Assembly: GCA_041752315.1 (NCBI GenBank)
Contig: JBGSHJ010000057.1
Coordinates: 1-64,000, forward strand
Direction: 5' to 3'
DNA: 64,000 nucleotides
Source of the DNA: SYFY01 sp041752315
GTDB taxonomy: Bacteria > Pseudomonadota > Gammaproteobacteria > Pseudomonadales > Azotimanducaceae
In this document: one piece after another, positions 16,117-25,089 of the stretch
Numbering within the stretch: the stretch's first letter is position 1
How the letters are laid out: every line of letters begins with the position of its first letter
Notes under the pieces: generated by a model
The model's database searches: none
What the model was told of the DNA's origin: nothing
The model's input: the letters and a program-made list of their open reading frames with translations, nothing else
Made by a program: the position numbers and the translations under genes

Positions 16117-18570
16117 TCAGAATCGGTAGTCGATCCTCGCTTGATAGCTGCGAGGCAATTCAGGCAGCACAATGGCGCTGCCAAACAGATCCGGAAAGTT
16201 CGAGCGGAAGTACTCCTCGTCGGTCAGGTTCTTGCCGGTCAGCGAAAACGACCACGTATCGCCTGTATAGCTCAGACCCGCGTTGATCAGCGTGTAGGAA
16301 GGCAATTCGACCGCCTGTGAATAGCCGGAGAACGTTGAGTCAACATCGATGACACTGCCCGTGATGGCCCAACCGGCACCAAAATCATACGAAGCGCTGG
16401 CTGACCAGATGTTCTCTGGAACACCGGCCTTGCGTGCATCACTGCGTGAATTTGCTGGCGGGATCCCGGCCAGCGTTCCACCATAGATGAACTCCGGATT
16501 TACTCCTGTGAGATCCTCGATCCCATAGAAGCTGAATCGTCCGCCATTCTCCAGTGTATTGATGTTGATGATTTCGATGTTGGTGTACGCAGCGGTAAGT
16601 ATCAGATTGTCGGTCACCACCCAACGCATTTCGAATTCGAAACCTTCCGTTTCGTCGGTCGTGTTGGTCACGATCGACTGGGCATTAAAATTGGTTCGTT
16701 CCTGTTCGTAATAAGCAAACGCCAGAAACAGACGGCCATCCAGCAGATTGGTCTTGAGCCCGACTTCCTTCAGTTCCGACGAATCCACAGCGGTTCCATC
16801 CAGAACGTTTGCAACGGTGATATCGGCGCCCTGCCCTGCAATGATCGTGGTCTGCTTGGACGCCGTCACATACGGAATGAACCCATAGGGCAATTCGTAG
16901 GAGAGACTCGCCGTCCACGAAAAACCATCATCCGCATCACTCGCTCCAGACAACACGTCTGCTGGGTTGGTGGTGAAATTGTTGGAACTTGGCAGCAACA
17001 GTTTGTCCACTGGCTGATTGCTTTCCATATCGATATAGTCGTATCGGCCCCCCAGCAACACGTTCAGCCCAAAGTCGAAGCCAATGTCTGCAAGTACTGC
17101 AAAGCCGTAATCGATGTAGTCACCCACGTAGTACTCGGTGTAGTCATCGTCAATTCTGGTGGCCAACAGTCGACGGTCACGAGCCGTGGATTCACCGGTG
17201 AGGTCCCTTCGATCGAAGTGCTCATTGGTGTAGTCATCACCATGCTCGAAGTCCGTGTAACGAATGGACGGCGAAACCTGCAATGCAACCGTCAGGCCTT
17301 CCATGTCCTTCTCGGTTGCAAAGATCAGTTGATCCTCGATCACCCAGGAGTCATGAAATTGCGCGAAACCGTACGCATTTTCGTTCAGATTTTCATAGTC
17401 CTCGAAAAACAGCTTGTTGGTGATCGTCCAGCCTTCACCTGAATCGAAGACATAATCGAAATATAACGTGCGTACTTCGTTCTCGAGAATGTCATCCGAA
17501 GCGACCAGGACCTGGCTGCCATCAAGCTTGGTCAATCCAACCGTGCCTGGTTCGAGAGCCAGTTGCGGCAGATTGGCCTGCAAATCCGCGTTGTTGACAA
17601 ATCCTGGTCGGAAAAAGAAAGGGTTCAGGTCGGTGAAGCCATCACCATTGATATCAAACTCCTGATGGGAAATCGAACCATCCCCGTTCTGGTCGAGTGG
17701 CTGAGCCAAACCTGTCAGATAGGTACCATCATCAATGAGAGCCTGGCTCAGTCGGTTCCAGCCAGCAATCTGGTTGCCTTGAAAGTCGTGGTACATGCCA
17801 CCAAAGGAAATGCGGGACCTGTCCGTGAGATCCATGTTGAAAGAAGCTTGCAGGATCGATTGATCAACATCGGAGTTATCGTAGTAACTGCCAGAGTTCT
17901 CGCTCTCTCCGTAGACGTAGTACCCGAACTCCTTGCTACCGAGCTTGCCCGGACCACCCACTTCCGCCGTGACCACGTTTTTGTCCCACGAACCTGTCGT
18001 GTAGGACAATTGACCGGTAGGTTCGGTGAGGTATTGACCGGTCGCCGCACGCGCAGACTTCGGCACGAAATTCAGATACCCGCCAATCTTGGAAGGACCG
18101 AAGATTGGCGATGATGGCCCACGCACTATATCGATACGATCTGCTGCGCCAATCGGTGTGGGATAGTTTCCTGGGTTATCGAGGCGTCGCACACCGTTGA
18201 AGTAGGTCTCACCGGGTGTCCCTCGCACATCCAGGGCTCCAGCAACACCAAAAAACGACTGTGTGAAGCTGCCAGGGGACAGCACGACCATGTCGTCGAT
18301 GTCGGTGATTCCGTAACGATCAAGCATCTCGATGCTTATCGAAGTAACCGAACGAGGTGTTTCCAGCAACGTCTTGCCAAACCCGAAGACGGTACTGACA
18401 GGTTCCGTTGGCAATACACCGAGATCATCCTCGATTTTTTCTTCAGTGGTATAGGTCTCCAGTTCCACGACCTCGTCCTTGGCTTCTTCGGCCCAGGACA
18501 CGGAAGGAATGGACAGCGAGGCCAGCAGACAGAGGGGTGGAATCTTGAACGCACGTCGCAGACGTTTCAT
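16117..18570 (-). CDS. TonB-dependent outer-membrane receptor with EF-hand-like loop
   Basis: This 817-aa receptor has a Sec signal (LCLLASLSIPSVSWA), a plug domain beginning near residue 60 (ETPRSVTSIS; GALDVRGTPGETYFNG; IDIVRGPSSPIFGPSKIGG) and a 22-strand-type barrel. The C-terminal strand ends in an aromatic residue (SYQARIDYRF). Overall it resembles the FhuA/FecA-like 'siderophore' class. Between barrel strands, residues ~289-312 contain DQNGDGSISHQE, an exact EF-hand loop pattern, followed by DINGDGFTD. This may bind calcium on the cell surface. The start was set at the ATG at 18570 (AGGA upstream); the frame extends 69 codons further without function. It lies between adenosine deaminase and NUP genes, so uptake of nucleosides or purines is inferred rather than iron. 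Confidence 0.9.
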   Translation of the reverse strand: MKRLRRAFKIPPLCLLASLSIPSVSWAEEAKDEVVELETYTTEEKIEDDLGVLPTEPVSTVFGFGKTLLETPRSVTSISIEMLDRYGITDIDDMVVLSPGSFTQSFFGVAGALDVRGTPGETYFNGVRRLDNPGNYPTPIGAADRIDIVRGPSSPIFGPSKIGGYLNFVPKSARAATGQYLTEPTGQLSYTTGSWDKNVVTAEVGGPGKLGSKEFGYYVYGESENSGSYYDNSDVDQSILQASFNMDLTDRSRISFGGMYHDFQGNQIAGWNRLSQALIDDGTYLTGLAQPLDQNGDGSISHQEFDINGDGFTDLNPFFFRPGFVNNADLQANLPQLALEPGTVGLTKLDGSQVLVASDDILENEVRTLYFDYVFDSGEGWTITNKLFFEDYENLNENAYGFAQFHDSWVIEDQLIFATEKDMEGLTVALQVSPSIRYTDFEHGDDYTNEHFDRRDLTGESTARDRRLLATRIDDDYTEYYVGDYIDYGFAVLADIGFDFGLNVLLGGRYDYIDMESNQPVDKLLLPSSNNFTTNPADVLSGASDADDGFSWTASLSYELPYGFIPYVTASKQTTIIAGQGADITVANVLDGTAVDSSELKEVGLKTNLLDGRLFLAFAYYEQERTNFNAQSIVTNTTDETEGFEFEMRWVVTDNLILTAAYTNIEIININTLENGGRFSFYGIEDLTGVNPEFIYGGTLAGIPPANSRSDARKAGVPENIWSASASYDFGAGWAITGSVIDVDSTFSGYSQAVELPSYTLINAGLSYTGDTWSFSLTGKNLTDEEYFRSNFPDLFGSAIVLPELPRSYQARIDYRF

Positions 18571-18661
18571 GGTGTTGTTCCTGGTGGTTGTGGTCGTCGC
18601 ATAGGATCGTCGGTGCTTATTGATCAGTGACTTTTGGGGTCGATATCTCTTTTGTCCTGCA

Positions 18662-20143
18662 TCAATGTGTGGATGTAACATTGGTATTGCCTTGCTCCTC
18701 ACAGAGTCCGTAGTGGACGCAGATGAACGCTCTGGGTACCGGCTTGTTATCCGCAAACGGCTTGAGCCCCTTGGCATGCAGAAGTTTTTCGAATCGCTTC
18801 ATCTTCGCTGCCCATTGGTTCAGCAATTGCGTTTTCAGTTCGTCTTCCAGAAAGCTGTATTGCAGCGAGTTGAGTGACAGCAGGCGAATTTCGTCCCAGC
18901 TCAGGTCGAACTCCCTGACAGCCACATAGAACTCGTCTGTCATGGTTGAATTCCACATGCCCCGATCATCGGTTGAGAGCGCAACGGGAATGCCGGTACG
19001 CAGATACTCCGGAAAAGGGTGCTGGTCGTACGTGTCGACATACTCGAGCAGCAAATTGGAAATGAGGTTTATTTCAACCAGATAGGGTCCATGACGCATG
19101 AGCAGCATGGTGTCGGGGTCGGTAATCAGGTTCACACCGTGACCAATGCGATCTGCGCCGAGCAGGAGCGTGTCGCGTACATGCTCATTGGGTTCGTCCA
19201 CCTCTCCGGCATGGATGGAAAGACGGACATCGTGGTATCGCCTTCTCAGATCACGCATCTTTTCAAGAAATCGCAGCGGATACCCTTTGTCGTTGTCTTC
19301 ACGACCGACCAGGTTTATGGCGACTATTTCCGGATAACGGGCAGCAAAACCGTAGATGAACTCCAGTTCTTCCAGCGCATCGGGCAGGAACCTGACCAGG
19401 GAGAGTTGCATTCTCAGCGTGACACCGGTCGCAACCGCATCCGGTTGTGCCAGTCTCTGACGATAGATCTCCATGACCGCATCCGGACTGATGGCCTGAC
19501 CATCCGGAGTCTTGAACCCGCGGACATCGACCTGGGCTTCCAGATAGGACAGTCCTTCCTCACCAAAAGCCTTCATGTTGAGAACGATCGTCTCTGCAGC
19601 AAGATACGGGTTGCTGAGCAGTCCCGAGAGCCGACTCCAGTGTCCTTCGAAAAACTCGGAACGACCTTCATGCGGCAGGTCGAGCCACAGGGCTGACTCC
19701 CAGGCACGACGTTCCTCAACTGTCAGGGACTTCAGTGGCTTGAATTCCCCACGTTCACACTCTTCAAGCAGTGCATATTCATCTGCCGGAATCGTTCGAA
19801 AGAGAAGCAGGTAGGGAGTTTCGCCGAATTGATTTCCACCGGTTTGACAATTGGCCAGGCGCGTCTTGGTAAAATACTCGTAGCCCTGTTCGCCGGCCTC
19901 CACCGCCAGCTGGAAGTACCACTCCGGAAAGACGGATCCGGCGATGTGGTTATGCAGGTCACCACCTTTTGGCATGACATGCAGCAAATGGTAAAGCTCC
20001 ATCGGTGAAGCGGTGGCCTTGAACTGTTCGAACCACCGGGAGTTCTCGCCTGAATGTACCCGAGGCATCAATGCCAGCAAGACAATGATCACCAGCATGC
20101 GGTTTCTGTACACCCTGATCAGATCGTCAACACACGAACTCAC
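18662..20143 (-). CDS. Secreted adenosine deaminase (ADGF-like)
   Basis: This exported metal-dependent deaminase, converting adenosine to inosine, has about 493 aa. A hydrophobic segment (MLVIIVLLALMPRVHS) near the N-terminus acts as a signal peptide. The zinc/active-site motifs of the family are all visible: GDLHNHIAGS (His64, His66), SIHAGE, RIGHGVNL and LSTDDRG. The length exceeds cytoplasmic Add (~330 aa) because of an extra N-terminal region, as in secreted ADGF/CECR1-type enzymes. The start is a GTG at 20143; an ATG at 20098 would give a shorter, more typical signal. The gene is followed by the TonB receptor on the same strand. It would supply inosine to periplasmic nucleosidases, which is inference. 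Confidence 0.9.
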   Translation of the reverse strand: MSSCVDDLIRVYRNRMLVIIVLLALMPRVHSGENSRWFEQFKATASPMELYHLLHVMPKGGDLHNHIAGSVFPEWYFQLAVEAGEQGYEYFTKTRLANCQTGGNQFGETPYLLLFRTIPADEYALLEECERGEFKPLKSLTVEERRAWESALWLDLPHEGRSEFFEGHWSRLSGLLSNPYLAAETIVLNMKAFGEEGLSYLEAQVDVRGFKTPDGQAISPDAVMEIYRQRLAQPDAVATGVTLRMQLSLVRFLPDALEELEFIYGFAARYPEIVAINLVGREDNDKGYPLRFLEKMRDLRRRYHDVRLSIHAGEVDEPNEHVRDTLLLGADRIGHGVNLITDPDTMLLMRHGPYLVEINLISNLLLEYVDTYDQHPFPEYLRTGIPVALSTDDRGMWNSTMTDEFYVAVREFDLSWDEIRLLSLNSLQYSFLEDELKTQLLNQWAAKMKRFEKLLHAKGLKPFADNKPVPRAFICVHYGLCEEQGNTNVTSTH

Positions 20144-20534
20144 GTTGTTTCAATTCGCTTCTGGCTCCAGGTGATTCGGAGTTCTGCAATTTCGATGCCA
20201 CTCGTCATCCAGGACAGGACACTCCCGAACCGTTTTACTACGTGGGGCTCGCCTGCACGGTCTCGGGGCATTCGCTTTCGCACCTGGAGCAGAGAAACGG
20301 TGCTTTATCGAGTAGTTGCACCGTCAGGGAACGAAGGGATTCGGGAGCGCGCCCAATGTGTGCAGGATCCACGGATGAACTGGACTGCAGACACTGCAGC
20401 AAATCAGAGTCCCGAAGCCGGAATGTCATGACCCTGTGTTCCACGTATGCGCCAATCATGTGCAACCACAAGGCTGCGTGCATCTTGCGATCCGCTTCAG
20501 TGCGCAACCTGCAAGCACACAAACGTGCGTGCGA
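20144..20534. other. Intergenic region between NUP and adenosine deaminase genes
   Basis: These 391 bases separate the stop of the upstream NUP gene from the deaminase start on the same strand, so they probably hold a separate promoter for deaminase/TonB receptor/NUP. A 94-codon minus-strand frame (20238-20522) is Cys/Arg-rich with no recognisable family and is not called a gene. No clear terminator or operator palindrome was found. Confidence 0.4.
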
Positions 20535-21620
20535 TCAGGAACCGGGAATCCGATCGCGCACGGTTTCCCAGTCCTTGACGAGCTGACGCACCACGCGACT
20601 GCCAACCTGCCAGGCTGCCTCGAGGGCAGGCAGTCCTTCTTCCGGGTATGGAGCGGTCACGCTCCACGAAGCAGGCTTGTCTGCGGGTGGCATGGAAAAA
20701 TTGCTGACAGTCCGAAGAACCATCACGCGGTTGACATCCACTCGTCCGACACGGGCTAATCGATGCAGCGCTGTCAGTGTCCCGCTGTCCTCCATGTTGG
20801 TCGTCATGAACCGGGCATCCTTCCCTCCATAGAGACTTACCCAGTCATTCGCCCATCGATTCAATCGTGCCCCGTGCCAGTAGGTGCTCGCGGACAAGGT
20901 ATCACCGAGCAGGACCGAAGGGGGTTGTTGTGCCAGCGGCATTGCTGAGTACAACGATCGGAACGCACGCAGCCCTGCGGTATCTGCCACCGGATAGTCA
21001 CGGGTCAATTGATATGCCCAGTGCGCCAGCGTTGGATTCAGGGGAAAGTGGATCGTATCGAGTGTCCACCCCGTGGAAATGTCTTCCGGTACTTCCGCAG
21101 GCGATTTGGCACCAAGTGGAATCAGGCCATAGGGCCAGTCTTTCGGAATCTCGCGTGCATCGATTTCGTACAACAGGTCACCATCCACCACGTGGCGAGC
21201 CCACACGGCACTACCCAGCGAGACATCTTCCGGATCGCCACCTGCTATGCCTGCGATCAGCCAATAGGCACGGGAAAGATCAAAACGTGGATCCATGCCA
21301 AGCGCCATGATGGACGCGGTGGCGTTGGGGATCCCGCCGCCCGTGCAGAGCGCCAGGACACCTTCGGCGTTGCCGCGCAGGGGGTAGATGCCAAGTGGGA
21401 AGTCCCATTCCGCGGCCAGCGGCATTCGCTCCACCCAGAACTGGAATTCGCCAGGTTCGTCACCGGTGACGGCTCCATCTTCAAACATGCTGACCACAAC
21501 CACCTTGACGGACCAGGGGTCGGTTGACTCGGCCGCCGACAGGGGCGGCAGCAGAACGGCACATAGCAGGCCGAAGACCAGACCTGCAAAGGGCTGGTTC
21601 GGATTGCCGACGGTCCTCAA
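20535..21620 (-). CDS. Second exported NUP-family (phosphorylase-like) protein
   Basis: This 361-aa paralogue of the NUP protein at 14844-15998 has a Sec signal (GLVFGLLCAVLLPPLSAAES) and no other membrane helix. Shared motifs are ALCTGGGIPNATASIMALG, GMDPRFDLSRAYWLIAGIAGG, SAVWARHVVDGDL, TNMEDSGTL and VLRTVSNFSM, with Asn307 at the position of the nucleosidase catalytic Asp. Its start overlaps the stop of the NCS2 permease gene by ATGA, so the two are co-translated. A periplasmic NUP coupled to an inner-membrane purine permease suggests base release or capture followed by uptake; this is inference. Confidence 0.85.
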   Translation of the reverse strand: MRTVGNPNQPFAGLVFGLLCAVLLPPLSAAESTDPWSVKVVVVSMFEDGAVTGDEPGEFQFWVERMPLAAEWDFPLGIYPLRGNAEGVLALCTGGGIPNATASIMALGMDPRFDLSRAYWLIAGIAGGDPEDVSLGSAVWARHVVDGDLLYEIDAREIPKDWPYGLIPLGAKSPAEVPEDISTGWTLDTIHFPLNPTLAHWAYQLTRDYPVADTAGLRAFRSLYSAMPLAQQPPSVLLGDTLSASTYWHGARLNRWANDWVSLYGGKDARFMTTNMEDSGTLTALHRLARVGRVDVNRVMVLRTVSNFSMPPADKPASWSVTAPYPEEGLPALEAAWQVGSRVVRQLVKDWETVRDRIPGS

Positions 21621-22993
21621 CCGGGCTCCCCGTCATGGGTTGGCGCGGATGTTTGAGGTGCGGGTACAAACCACTCCCAGAGCGCAGTCAGCACCGCCCC
21701 GGACGCCACCGGAAAACCGAGCAGCATGGAGAGGTAGTCAGGGATCAGCAAACCCTGGGCACGCATCGCTTCCGGAAGGAGCGTCAGACTGAACGACAAC
21801 ACCATCACCACCGCAAGGATGCGCAGGGATCGCGCAGAATCTGACTGCATGCGCAGCACTCGAAAACCTGCCACCGCGATAAGGGCGAACATCAGTGACG
21901 TCCCGCCATACAGAACGCCCGGCGGAAGTGCCTGAAACACAAGTGCGGCAATCGGAAACAGGCCGAGCAGGAGGAGCAGTCCAGAAACAATCAGCCCAAC
22001 GTAGCGGCTGGCCACGCCGGTCAATTGTATGACCGCATTGGTCTGGCCAAAGGTGGTATTCGGGAACGTGCCGAACACCGCAGCGAGTACGGAGTTGAAT
22101 CCGTCAGCCAGAACACCGCCCTTGATTCGCATCCAGTACGAAGGCCCTCGGACAGGCTCACCGGAGAGCATCGCAGTTGCTGTCAGATCCCCAAAGGCTT
22201 CGGTCAGGGTGATCAGGAAGATAGGCATCAACAACAGGAATATCCCGAGATCAAAGCTCAGGGGATAGTGCAGTGGTTGCAGCAGGACGACCGATGGCGA
22301 GTCCGCAAGGTCCGGAATTGACGCGTCGCCAACAGACAGCGCAAACAGATAGCCTGCAAGCAGCCCGCCACAGATTCCTGACAGACGGAACCACGGTTGC
22401 GAACGCGTACTCAACAGCATGATCACACTGGCCACCATGCCTGCTTCCATCCACACCACTATCTGGGTGTCGTGGGTGGTGGCCGCATGAAGCAGACTTC
22501 GCAACGATGAGCCAGCCAGCGTGAAGCCAAGCAGGACAATGGTTACCCCGGCAACGGTCTGCGTGATGACTCTGCTCAGTCGGTCCAGGTATCGGCTGAG
22601 CAACATGGTGACTGCTGCACCGGCTGCGGCGGAACCGAGGATTGCACCAACCACTTCACTCTGGTCGGTGACATGCGCGCCAATGGCAACCGCGGCCAGA
22701 GAACACGGAGCGATGAAGGAAAAGCTCGTACCTTGTACGACCAGCAATCCCGAGCCGAGCACTCCGAATCGGTAGATCTGGATGAAGGTTGCAATGCCCG
22801 ACACCATGAAGGCTGCGCTGATGGCATAGGTGGTGTCGGCTGGCGACAGTCCGATACTCCGGGCAATCAGGAGCGGGGCAGTCGCGATTCCGGCCACGAT
22901 GGAACACATATGGGCAAACGCGGCCAGCAACGCCTTCAATGGTGGCGGCCGGTCGTGCAGTCCGTAGAGCATCACAGGGCTGCGGGCGCTCAT
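21617..22993 (-). CDS. NCS2-family purine (xanthine/uracil-type) permease
   Basis: This inner-membrane nucleobase:cation symporter of the NCS2 (xanthine-uracil permease) family has about 458 aa with many hydrophobic segments. Family signatures are VQGTSFSFIAP in the first half, the transport-site region LTEAFGDLTATA and the PNTTFGQTNAVIQLTGVASR block, which in XanP/UapA relatives marks purine carriers. The start is uncertain: the ATG at 22993 (MSARSPVMLYGL) was chosen, but ATGs at 23044 and 23077 are also in frame, and none has a strong ribosome-binding site. It is the first gene of the minus-strand block and overlaps the NUP gene. Purine rather than uracil specificity is inferred from motif and context. 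Confidence 0.9.
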   Translation of the reverse strand: MSARSPVMLYGLHDRPPPLKALLAAFAHMCSIVAGIATAPLLIARSIGLSPADTTYAISAAFMVSGIATFIQIYRFGVLGSGLLVVQGTSFSFIAPCSLAAVAIGAHVTDQSEVVGAILGSAAAGAAVTMLLSRYLDRLSRVITQTVAGVTIVLLGFTLAGSSLRSLLHAATTHDTQIVVWMEAGMVASVIMLLSTRSQPWFRLSGICGGLLAGYLFALSVGDASIPDLADSPSVVLLQPLHYPLSFDLGIFLLLMPIFLITLTEAFGDLTATAMLSGEPVRGPSYWMRIKGGVLADGFNSVLAAVFGTFPNTTFGQTNAVIQLTGVASRYVGLIVSGLLLLLGLFPIAALVFQALPPGVLYGGTSLMFALIAVAGFRVLRMQSDSARSLRILAVVMVLSFSLTLLPEAMRAQGLLIPDYLSMLLGFPVASGAVLTALWEWFVPAPQTSAPTHDGEPG

Positions 22994-23458
22994 CGGTGCA
23001 TCGCCACCCGGATACTCCACTCGTTTGTGCTGTGTCTGCCTCATGAGCGCATTCGAGCAAGTTTGGTGCCATGCCATCCAGGATCAGTATTCCTGCGCAG
23101 TCAACCGGCTCACGTCTGGTCAGGCACCGGATCAACAAGCCTGCAAACGGGTTCTCCCCGGAAGAGAGGTGCCACGCACCCGCATGGAAATGGGTCAGCG
23201 GGACCGGCAACAGCACCAAGCTGGCGCGTTGCCCGACCGAAAGCTGCGAATTTCCGCTCTCTCCCCGCGGCACGAAATCTGCATCGTCCTGTGGAGAAGT
23301 GCAGCGGGCAAAGTGCAAGGCAAGACACCGGTGGTGTTGCGGCTCCACACTTCTCTTTGGTCATTTGGTCATTTGGTCACTTGGTCATTTGGCGCTTGGG
23401 CTATTCAGCCCCTCGGCCCCATGGCACAGCCAACGACAACTGTCAGGAGAGGTTGATC
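22994..23458. promoter_or_regulatory. Divergent control region between two purine-island operons
   Basis: These 465 bases separate the NCS2 permease operon (minus) and the PhyH/ABC operon (plus), so both promoters should lie here. A Shine-Dalgarno AGGAGAGG (23447-23454) precedes the ATG at 23459. The central feature is a short tandem repeat at 23356-23390. No regulator gene is adjacent, and no classical PurR-like palindrome was recognised. Confidence 0.45.
23356..23390 (+). repeat. Tandem 8-bp direct repeats, TTTGGTCA
   Basis: The unit TTTGGTCA occurs three times exactly (23356-23363, 23364-23371, 23372-23379). A one-mismatch copy CTTGGTCA (23380-23387) and a partial copy follow. The repeat lies about 70-100 bp upstream of the PhyH start codon, where operator or activator sites are common. 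It may instead be a slippage-prone microsatellite. Confidence 0.8.
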
Positions 23459-24244
23459 ATGATACTGACTGAAACCATCAGCATTACGGCAGATGAGCTG
23501 GAGCGCGGCCAGGAGATCTACGAGCGACTTGGCTTTGTCATCTTGCGTGGGCTGTATTCAGAGGCTCTCCTGAAGGGGATGGAAGTCGAACTCGAGGAGG
23601 CTCAACAACGACTGATCGCAGGAGAACTCGACGCAAAGTATGGATCCGATCTGCTTGATGAACCCGGCGCGGTTATTGATGGCAAACCCTATCGCCACTA
23701 TGTAATCAACTGCACCGAACTGTCATCCGCCGCAGACAGCGCAGCTGCGCATCCGGCCATCAAGGCCATGGCCGATCGGTTGTTCAACACCGAATCATGG
23801 GTCAATGACTATTCACGTTTTGGCGTTGTCTTCCAGGATGCCCGTGCCGACAGCGGCTCCCACTATTCCCGCATCGGTTGGCACTCGGACTTCCAGTCCG
23901 CTGAGGAAAGTACCTCCTGGCCCGGATTTGCATTCACGATTCACATTGACGGGACCTCTCCGGCCAACGGCTTTCTTCGGGTTGTCCCGGGTTCGCACAA
24001 ACGCGACATCGACAAGGATGAACTCGGTGCCTGCCGGTTCAATCCCCTTCCCGGAGAGATACCTGTCTTTGCAGAGCGCGGGGACGTCATCCTGCACGAC
24101 TACAAGCTGTGGCACGGTGCTGCTCGCGGAACTGCGGAGGGGTCAGCGGGGCGCCGTCGACATGTCCGCGGTGGATATTACGCCGGTACCAAGCCGTCCA
24201 GAGACTACGGCATCGGCAAGTTCTACAAAAACGCGGCGCGCTGA
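23459..24244 (+). CDS. PhyH-family Fe(II)/2-oxoglutarate dioxygenase
   Basis: This 261-aa cytoplasmic dioxygenase belongs to the phytanoyl-CoA dioxygenase/ectoine hydroxylase-like family. The iron facial triad is visible as H-x-D in GWHSDFQSAEE and a distal His in HDYKLWHGAARG, with the 2-oxoglutarate-binding Arg probably in RRHVRGGYY. The middle contains FLRVVPGSHKRD, a family signature. The start at 23459 is fixed by AGGAGAGG; the frame extends 262 codons upstream across the divergent promoter and into the permease gene on the other strand. It is the first gene before an ABC transporter (2-base gap), so its substrate is probably what that transporter imports, or a derivative. Confidence 0.9.
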   Translation: MILTETISITADELERGQEIYERLGFVILRGLYSEALLKGMEVELEEAQQRLIAGELDAKYGSDLLDEPGAVIDGKPYRHYVINCTELSSAADSAAAHPAIKAMADRLFNTESWVNDYSRFGVVFQDARADSGSHYSRIGWHSDFQSAEESTSWPGFAFTIHIDGTSPANGFLRVVPGSHKRDIDKDELGACRFNPLPGEIPVFAERGDVILHDYKLWHGAARGTAEGSAGRRRHVRGGYYAGTKPSRDYGIGKFYKNAAR

Positions 24245-24246
24245 AA

Positions 24247-25089
24247 ATGGCTTCGGCGTATGCCGGCCCGATCGTCGACACGTTCACCATGACCCCCAAA
24301 TCAGCCACGACAGTCGCGATCACCGAGGTCTCGAAGACCTTTACCGTCGACGGCAGGACCGTCACAGCACTGGACCGTGTGAGTGTCGGGGTCCACGACT
24401 CCGAATTCCTCGCCATCATCGGACCCTCAGGATGCGGCAAGAGCACGCTTGTGCGCATGGTGGCAGGGCTTGAAGAACCGTCTTCGGGAAAGGTCAGCAT
24501 CGCAGGCTCGAGCCCGCAGGTTCTTGCCGCGCGACACCACATCGGATTTGCAATGCAGGAACATGCACTGCTCCCGTGGCTGTCCGTACGGAGCAACGTT
24601 GCGCTACCTTTCCGGGTGGCAGGGAGAGCGGTCGACTGGCATGCGGTTGATGCGCTCATTGCCCTGGTGGGACTGACCGAGTTTGGCGCCGCTCGACCTC
24701 GCCAGTTGTCTGGTGGCATGCGCCAACGCACGAGCATTGCTCGTGCACTGGTACTCGAACCGTCGTTGCTGCTGCTGGACGAACCTTTTGGCGCTCTCGA
24801 TGCGGTCACACGAAGACACCTGAACCTTGAACTGCAGAACCTCTGGAGCGCACATCGACTGACCACCTTGCTGGTCACCCATTCGGTGGAAGAAGCCGTG
24901 TTTCTCGCCGACCGCGTACTCGTACTGTCCAGCCACCCCGGCCAGGTAAAACTTCTGCGTGATGTACCCTTTGGGCGTCCTCGCGGGGCCCAGACCAGAC
25001 GACTTCCCGAATTCAGGCTCCTGGTCGATGAGCTGACCGAATGTCTGGACGCGGAAGCCGACAGGGTACAGGACGTCATTCACCCATGA
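24247..25089 (+). CDS. ABC transporter ATP-binding protein (SsuB/ThiZ-like)
   Basis: This is the ATPase subunit of a nitrate/sulfonate/thiamine-precursor-type importer. Walker A is GPSGCGKST, the Q-loop GFAMQEHALLPW, the ABC signature LSGGMRQR, Walker B LLLLDEPFGALD and the switch His lies in LVTHSVEEA. The 280-aa product starts at the ATG at 24247, two bases after the dioxygenase stop; the open frame extends 46 codons upstream inside that gene. It overlaps the first permease gene by ATGA. The ATPase powers uptake by the two permeases and the binding protein encoded next. Confidence 0.93.
   Translation: MASAYAGPIVDTFTMTPKSATTVAITEVSKTFTVDGRTVTALDRVSVGVHDSEFLAIIGPSGCGKSTLVRMVAGLEEPSSGKVSIAGSSPQVLAARHHIGFAMQEHALLPWLSVRSNVALPFRVAGRAVDWHAVDALIALVGLTEFGAARPRQLSGGMRQRTSIARALVLEPSLLLLDEPFGALDAVTRRHLNLELQNLWSAHRLTTLLVTHSVEEAVFLADRVLVLSSHPGQVKLLRDVPFGRPRGAQTRRLPEFRLLVDELTECLDAEADRVQDVIHP

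Noticed and set aside
20238..20522. 94-codon minus-strand frame between NUP and adenosine deaminase genes
   Set aside because: No recognisable family, signal or ribosome-binding site; composition is like chance frames.
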